From the NCBI GenBank assembly GCA_009741485.1, contig CM019214.1, positions 5,512,509 through 5,576,508 on the forward strand: a DNA stretch of 64,000 nt, read 5' to 3'. Positions 57,801 to 64,000 of the stretch are shown in pieces. The position numbers and the translations under genes were made by a program. Under the pieces are notes generated by a model. It saw only the letters and a program-made list of their open reading frames with translations, had not been told where the DNA came from and did not search any database. Source of the DNA: Malurus cyaneus samueli. Its lineage: Eukaryota; Chordata; Aves; Passeriformes; Maluridae. Numbering within the stretch: position 1 is the stretch's first letter; each line of letters opens with the position of its first letter.

Positions 57801-60800
57801 ATTCAATTTCATTACCTGAGTTACCTCCAGCATCCCTGGGAACAGTCCCTGCAGGAAAGATGTTCTCAAATCCTCGTAGCCCTTTGTTGAAAGCTGTTTT
57901 TCCTCCCGCAGAGATGGAGCACTCACTGTCTTCTCAACCGTATGGGTTGGGAGGAGAAGAAGTTCTTTCCAGCTGAACAACCTAAGTAATTCTTATTTTC
58001 AAAAGCTTATGTTAGTCCAGATGTCAGTGTATTTTCAGGAGAAGGCCACTCCTGAAATTGCCAAGTATGAAACCACAGCACAGCTACAGCATTTCAAATA
58101 AAATATTTGCATGCTTTTAAACATTTGCTAAATAATATGCTTGCCTTAGGTGGAATAAATCAAAATAAGAAAAAATACTGCAAGTACCTGAAAAAGTACC
58201 TACTTGTGGGAAACACTGGACAAGTTTAAAAGAAGTTTCCCCCTATCCTATGTCTATTAATTAAATTCTTATATATTGATTATTTTTACCTGCACATCTT
58301 TAAATATTTTCTTTGGTTTTGGAAGGCACATTTCTAAACACAACTCTAAGGCTACTGGTGCTGTCCCACAGAAAGATGAACAGCTTTGTATGTAAAGAAC
58401 TGGAAAGGAAAACAGGAAATTAAGTTTTTAGAGCTCCCACAAAAATACACTTAAGGATTTCCTTTAATCTTTGCAATCTTTGCCTAAATACAAACATTAT
58501 TCTACATACAGTTTATAAGTCTTCCAAAATAAAACCCCCCATTGTTAAAGGAAAGAAAAGACAAGTCATTAAAAACTGAGCTTACTACCCACAGTTAGAT
58601 GTTAGGTACCTCATTCCTTTATTTCTTTCTTAAATTTATAGATCTAACATGCAAGCTTTCAGCAGGAGTTACTTTCTGTATTTATTTGTGTTTGTTTATT
58701 TATTTGGTTTTATTGTCCACAGATTTTTGCATTCACAGTAGTACAGAAATGCTAAGCTAAGCTTAGATTGACTGCTAATGTGAAATAAATGATAGACGAC
58801 TTGTAACTGCCATTGCAAATTTTGAAGTATGCTATATAAAATCTGTCCCAAAATTGCATATTTTCTCACAAGAATATCTATCTCTCAAAACTACTGTCGT
58901 AATTTTAGACATTCTGCCTGTAGCCCTCAGTATCTTGGGATTTTCACTCTTTCACATTTAAAAATATCTTGCTTTCCTGTCTTAAGTTATGGTATGAAAG
59001 TCAATTGTACACCATACTAAGAGGACAATTTTGCAAAATTGTTATAAATCAAATTACACTCTGACAAGGTTGAAGTTTTTAAACTACCTGACTTCTAGAT
59101 TTATCTACCTGTCCTTCTGCATGCCCCTCTAGTTAATATCTGAGTTGCAAGAAAAGCAAAATACTTCCACCATCCATTCAATCAGTTATCCAATGTCCAA
59201 TATTATATTATCCTTTGTAGTTGTAATTTTGTATTATCTGCAAATGATTTTCTTTGCTGTGCCTTTAATAAATACAGTACCAATAATGACACATACTGTT
59301 TCCCTGAGACAGGCTGAGGCTGAGAAATATGCAGAGCATGATTAATTAACCAAGTGAAAGAAACTACCCAGCTGACAAAAGTAATCATTGGCCCAAATGA
59401 CCTTTGATGTCTCAGTGCTTTTGGCCAGAGGGTTTGGCAACTGCATGAGGAGGAATGCTAAAATAATCTACAAATAATGCATGAATTAGCATTCTGAAGA
59501 TGGACTACTTTCACTGCAGAAACGATGGGTCTTAAGAGAAGCCATTTCTGTTGTTATAAAGCCTGGCAGATTCAGTATTCTGGTGAGAGACAGACGGACT
59601 GGTGCCTTAGTTTTTAATAATATATTCTCTGTTTCTACAGTAAAAAAAGAAACACCAGCCTTTTTGGTATTGGTCATGTATTTTTTAATTAATTTTTTTA
59701 CAGAGTAATTTGCTGAGCATGCAGTCCAGTTCTCACCATGTGATTGGTCATGCACATGCCATGTTGGTCTGACCTCGGTCATTTTCCAGTCTGCACAACC
59801 CACTTTGAGTCCTGCTGTTTCAGTGCCTCCAGAAAGACCCTAAAGGTGTCCATATAGGGCTGTAGGGCTGTGGTGAGTGCCCTCCCTGCTCTGTCACTCA
59901 GCAGTGAACCACATGCATGACTAAATCCTTTTCTGCCCAATGTGTAAATTTCGTCTCCTTTCTGCCAATTCTCTGTTATAACACAGTTGTGGGTACCAAG
60001 TGCCCTGAGCTGCTGTGAATCTGCGTTGCTCACCCACCGTATTTAATGAGAGTTTTGGTTTTTATTGCTGCTGTCCTCTGCCTTCTGGCCTGCATGGTGT
60101 CATGGAGAGATGTCTGAATCTGTAAGCATTTAAAGATAGGAAAATGGTACCACTTGTGACAAGGGAGAGAAAATGCATCGAGCTGAGATTAGGACTGTGA
60201 GAAACAGGGGGCCACTTTTAGTACTCCAGCACCTCCTCCTATATAAAGATGGTCCAGGAAAACATGAACATAAATGGATATATAATGACATATACAAATT
60301 TCATCTGAGTTAAACTCATGTCCTGGGAAAGGCTGACTTATAAAGCGGAGCTCAGGCTCATCCTTCCCTGCCACAACTTAGAAACTTTTTTCTTTTGTGA
60401 AAATACAAGCTAATCCAAGCACCTAAATGAAACTTTAATGAGGAGAAAGACAGACTTGAGAGAAGTTCAGGTGGTATTTTTCCTTAAAAAAACAAGCATC
60501 AGCTTTAATCTTTGCTCAGTGTACTGAGGGAGTATATCACTGTCATTTTTCCATTTGAGAGCTCACTGGCACAGTTATACACCGTGTGTCATCTTTGTTT
60601 TATCTTCCCCTGGGACACAGATACAGTCAGTCTCAAGGCCAGCAGGCCCTGAAGAGATGCAATGCAGGAAATTGTGCCCATTAGCATGCAGCAAAGAGCA
60701 ACAACTTTTAACTCGCTTTGCTGCAGAGCTCACAACTTTTTAGGGCTGAAAACCTTAATTATTGTATTATTTGCTGTTAAACACAGCATACACTGTTAAT

Positions 60801-62449
60801 AAAATCCCGAGTAGGCTTGGAACTATAAAAATCATATGGCATGGCTTGTGGATGTTTTAATAAAACATCACTTGAGAAATTCTGTCTTATTTTAATATTG
60901 TTAACTGACATTTTGTCCAAGGAGGATTTTTAATTAGTAAATTGGAGAAGTTAAAAATGCAGTGCATCAGCTATTCGTGTCCAACACATCTCTGATTCTT
61001 TTTTTGGATGACTTATATCTCTCATTTGCTACCAGAACTGGCATAGTGTTGTCCTTGGTATTTTGATAAAGGCAAAGTGTTTAAGTTTATATGAAGGTGG
61101 TCTCAAAACTACAATATTTTCATCAATACTTTTGAAACTTGTGGCACAGCTGACAGATCAGGATTGTTAAACTAACAAAGCTATTTTCTTTCTGAGCTAA
61201 GGACCACAGGCCTTTTATGCTGCCCAGTTGACCTGGCTTTTTTTCCTTTTTAGAAAATACTTGAAGTTCTTTAAATAATGAGGTCAAAGGTAGGCCATTA
61301 TTTCACTTACTTTAATTATGCCTCTGAATGTCTATTATTAATTCCTTTGCTAAACAAACTGACCCACCCCAACCTACTGCTCAGATTTTTTTTTTCATTT
61401 TTAATTGTGAGAAGATTCAGCAGAGCATTTGATGTTTTGCTGTTTAACCAAAGCAATACTTCAGATATTCTTCCTAATGTACCTACAAAGCATCTACCTT
61501 GTGAAGCAAGTGAAAGAGCAGAAGGATAATTAGGATATAAAGAATTCCACCATTCCAATGTAATCCAGACAGCAATATCTAATGAATGAGAACACAAAGG
61601 CATGCAGCAGCTGTCAGTTGAATGCATGCCACAGTGCAGAGCAGCTCTATAAATGCTTCTGAAAGATTTATACACTTCTATTTCTATTCTGGTATTCTGA
61701 GAGCGTATATTATTTGGAGGATAATGTAGGGGGAGATGGGATAAGGGTGGAAGAAAATTAGATCCCAAATTAGATCACAGATTAAGATGAGGAGTAAAAC
61801 TGCTCATGAATTATCATGGGTTCATAATAGAGCTACTGTATATCCCACACCCGAGAAAAGCACTTAATATCTTCTGCTTAGTGCCTGCTTAGTGCCAGGG
61901 TGATTTTGGCTAAAAAAATAGAAATTAAGTGGAATTGCAGCTTTCCTTAGCTAAATACACATGCAGTAATTAATGCACATTTGGAGGTGTTGCTGAGGGC
62001 TTTTCTGCAGTTCTGGAGGGCTGTACACCAAAGCACACACCCGTGTGTCCAGTGTGCCCGAGGATCCGAGCAGGTGTCAACACACAGGGCTGTGTCTGCA
62101 GGACCACTGAGGCAGCGGCTGTGACTGAAACATATGGCTGTGCAAGAGATATTTGCTTCTTCTGAATTTTGTTTCTGCTCATTTCTGTCTGACGTCCTCT
62201 GTCAGGTTTCCCTGCTTAGCTTTGTCAGTCTTCATTTCCCTTTTGAAGCTCTCTGGGACGAATTCTGCTCAGGAAATCATTCGCTGAAACTCGCTAAATC
62301 AGAGCTCAACTAAAACACCTTCATCTGCACCTCATCTTTTTTTTTGGTGACAATCAATGCGATAATACCTTAGGAAAGGTTACTATCACTCTGTAGTAGG
62401 GTAGGATTTATTCTCAGTATTAAACCTGTGCATGTTTTATCTAGTCTAC

Positions 62450-62790
62450 TCTGGAGTATTCCTAATGGTAGTCCCCCAACTACCCCTCTTGGTAAAACTT
62501 GCCATTGTCTAATTGTCCTTGGTTTAAGCCTTTTTATTCCTTGTGCATAACTTAACTTCCTTTATTCAAATTTTAGCCACTGCTTCTTATTATGTTGCTA
62601 TTATTACTTGAAATACATCCTCCCTATATTATTTTACTTCTCTTGAAGAAGTTAGAGACACTGTTCATATCTGCTCTTTGACATTTTTCTCTTAGCTGTA
62701 CAAGTTACACTCCTTTCCTGTCACTTTGTAGATTATGCCTGCTAAACTATTCATTATTTTTTGCCATTTTCTCTAATTTGTTCCTGGGTT
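62450..62790 (-). mobile_element. Possible ancient CR1/L3-type LINE relic, antisense
   Basis: The plus strand carries a T/C-rich series that follows, loosely, the reverse complement of old CR1 3' ends: GAAGAAGTTAGAGACACTGTTCATATC-type text, then TTTTTCTCTTAGCTG, then TATTCATTATTTTTTGCC and TTTTCTCTAATTTGTTCC. Divergence is high and the match is from memory, so this is weaker than the other CR1 calls. Confidence 0.45.
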
Positions 62791-64000
62791 TTATTTAGTC
62801 GGGAAGCCCACCTTATACATCCCGTGAAAGCAAGGAAAAATGAACATGGAACCCCAGTTTTTAATAGGCATTTGAAGTGTGTTTCAGAGGTTTATCAAGG
62901 TATTACATACTTAATTAGTCACTTTTACAAGTACTGAAGCACCTTGTTCTGTGTCAGCATAATTATGTTAATGAGTCTAATAAAAAGTCTGAACAATTAA
63001 AACTTCTTGAAAGTAAATATATAATTTCATACAGAATTTTTGTTTGGTGTCCTGGAAGAATCATTCAAAACCTAATTTGATCTCATAAATATTGCTGGAT
63101 TTGTAATTATTCTGACTTACACAAATGGTCTTGGAAAGAACAGACATTTCTGAATTCAGAAGGCTGCAAATGACATTCAAGAGACAGAGAGTAAATTCAT
63201 AGGTAACAAAAACGAGTTAATGACAGAACTGCTCCTCTGGCAGGGAGGAAGAAGCTCTCATTTACGTTGAAAGTATCATTCAAGATGCTTCAATCTGTGG
63301 AAGAGCAATGTGTCAGAGACGTTTTTATTGAAAAAGAAATGTTATATTAAAGTAAAGCTTTGATAATCTGATTTTGTATGACCTTATTTTGTCCTTGGGC
63401 AGGCATTTTCAGAAATGAAAAAATGCCATATATTTCAAAACTGGTCATTGTGCTTTAGAACCACACCAAGAACCAGCAAGGCGTCTGACCATCAGCACTT
63501 AGAGGGCTCACAGCAGAAAAATTCTGAAGAGCAGGGGATTGTTTCTAATGCTTCTTGAGCTCTTTTGTATAATCCAGAAGAATTTGGGAAGGCTTGATGA
63601 GCAAAATTGCAGCAATTTGAAGCCTGATGTTATTGTTGGACTCCAAAGAGTTTATAACTTAAACAGAGGAAAAAGGATGACACTCAGGAAGACATTTGGA
63701 CAAACTGCTGGTCACTGCTGATTAATTAGGTCTCTACAAGATAGAAAAGATAGGTGGGTGCACATGTCTTCCACATGTAACCATGGTTTGTACTTCCAGA
63801 GGGGAACCATGATTTACTTACAGTATCCTGGTGCTGGAGTGTAACACAGCCCAGCCAGAGCAGGACATGTCACCTGTCACCTGGGAGAGTCCAGAAGTGC
63901 CACGGTGCCATTGCAAAGATCATGGACTGAATTCTTCTCTTCATTTAAATTACAACAAAGTCTGTAAAAGACATTACAGGGATGTCTTTTTCTTGTATTT
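62791..64000. other. Intergenic DNA at the right edge
   Basis: AT-rich with no recognisable gene or repeat. The open frame at 63539-63721 (60 codons) has no family resemblance. Confidence 0.55.

Larger units (their letters stand above)
51712..62449. other. Intergenic DNA, AT-rich, no gene seen
   Basis: About 10.7 kb with no recognisable exon. Contains the CTCF-like motif at 53552-53566 in a more GC- and CpG-containing patch (about 53.3-53.75 kb), a degenerate GTGCTC(T)n tandem at 54815-54857 and AT-rich microsatellite-like DNA near 56985-57065. Open frames such as 53224-53706 (160 codons) and 57359-57775 (138 codons) show no domain. Confidence 0.55.

Noticed and set aside
1..64000. Search for the usual vertebrate neighbours of NR0B1 (TASL, GK, IL1RAPL1)
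   Set aside because: I could not recognise any of their exons. Small exons in AT-rich DNA may be missed by eye, so absence is not firmly shown.

Overview
This is vertebrate nuclear DNA, almost certainly from a bird and probably a songbird. The evidence is one unmistakable two-exon nuclear-receptor gene (NR0B1/DAX1) with the single-motif N-terminus of non-mammals, CR1 LINEs as the only recognisable LINE family, and several LTRs of types I associate with passerine endogenous retroviruses. No bacterial operon, CRISPR array, tRNA or rRNA gene was found. No previously undescribed biological system was found either: this is a normal, gene-poor avian locus with some instructive repeat biology.

Layout. 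1-21.5 kb: AT-rich intergenic DNA with one LTR (about 5.2-5.94 kb), a MIR-like SINE relic (about 6.8-6.93 kb), simple repeats and long A/T homopolymers. 21.5-23.1 kb: CpG-rich island holding the promoter (C-rich tract, CA tract, TATA box) and exon 1 of NR0B1. 22,664-24,227: the single intron, with a CR1 3' tail. 24,228 to about 24.62 kb: exon 2 and 3' UTR. 24.6-41 kb: intergenic DNA with a solo LTR flanked by a 5-bp duplication (27,497-28,145) and an old antisense CR1 (about 32.0-32.4 kb). 41,028-42,743: a large LTR interrupted by a younger 658-bp LTR, each with its own 5-bp duplication. 49.2-51.7 kb: a long but dead CR1 whose reverse-transcriptase region contains a 19-copy minisatellite of 40-bp units. 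51.7-64 kb: AT-rich intergenic DNA with a good CTCF-like motif at 53,552 and a weakly recognisable ancient antisense CR1 near 62.5-62.8 kb.

The one gene encodes a 270-residue orphan receptor without a DNA-binding domain. In vertebrates this protein acts as a corepressor of NR5A1 (SF-1) in the gonad, adrenal and pituitary. Everything else looks non-coding. The many short open frames elsewhere carry no family resemblance and are treated as chance, except for decayed CR1 reverse-transcriptase fragments.
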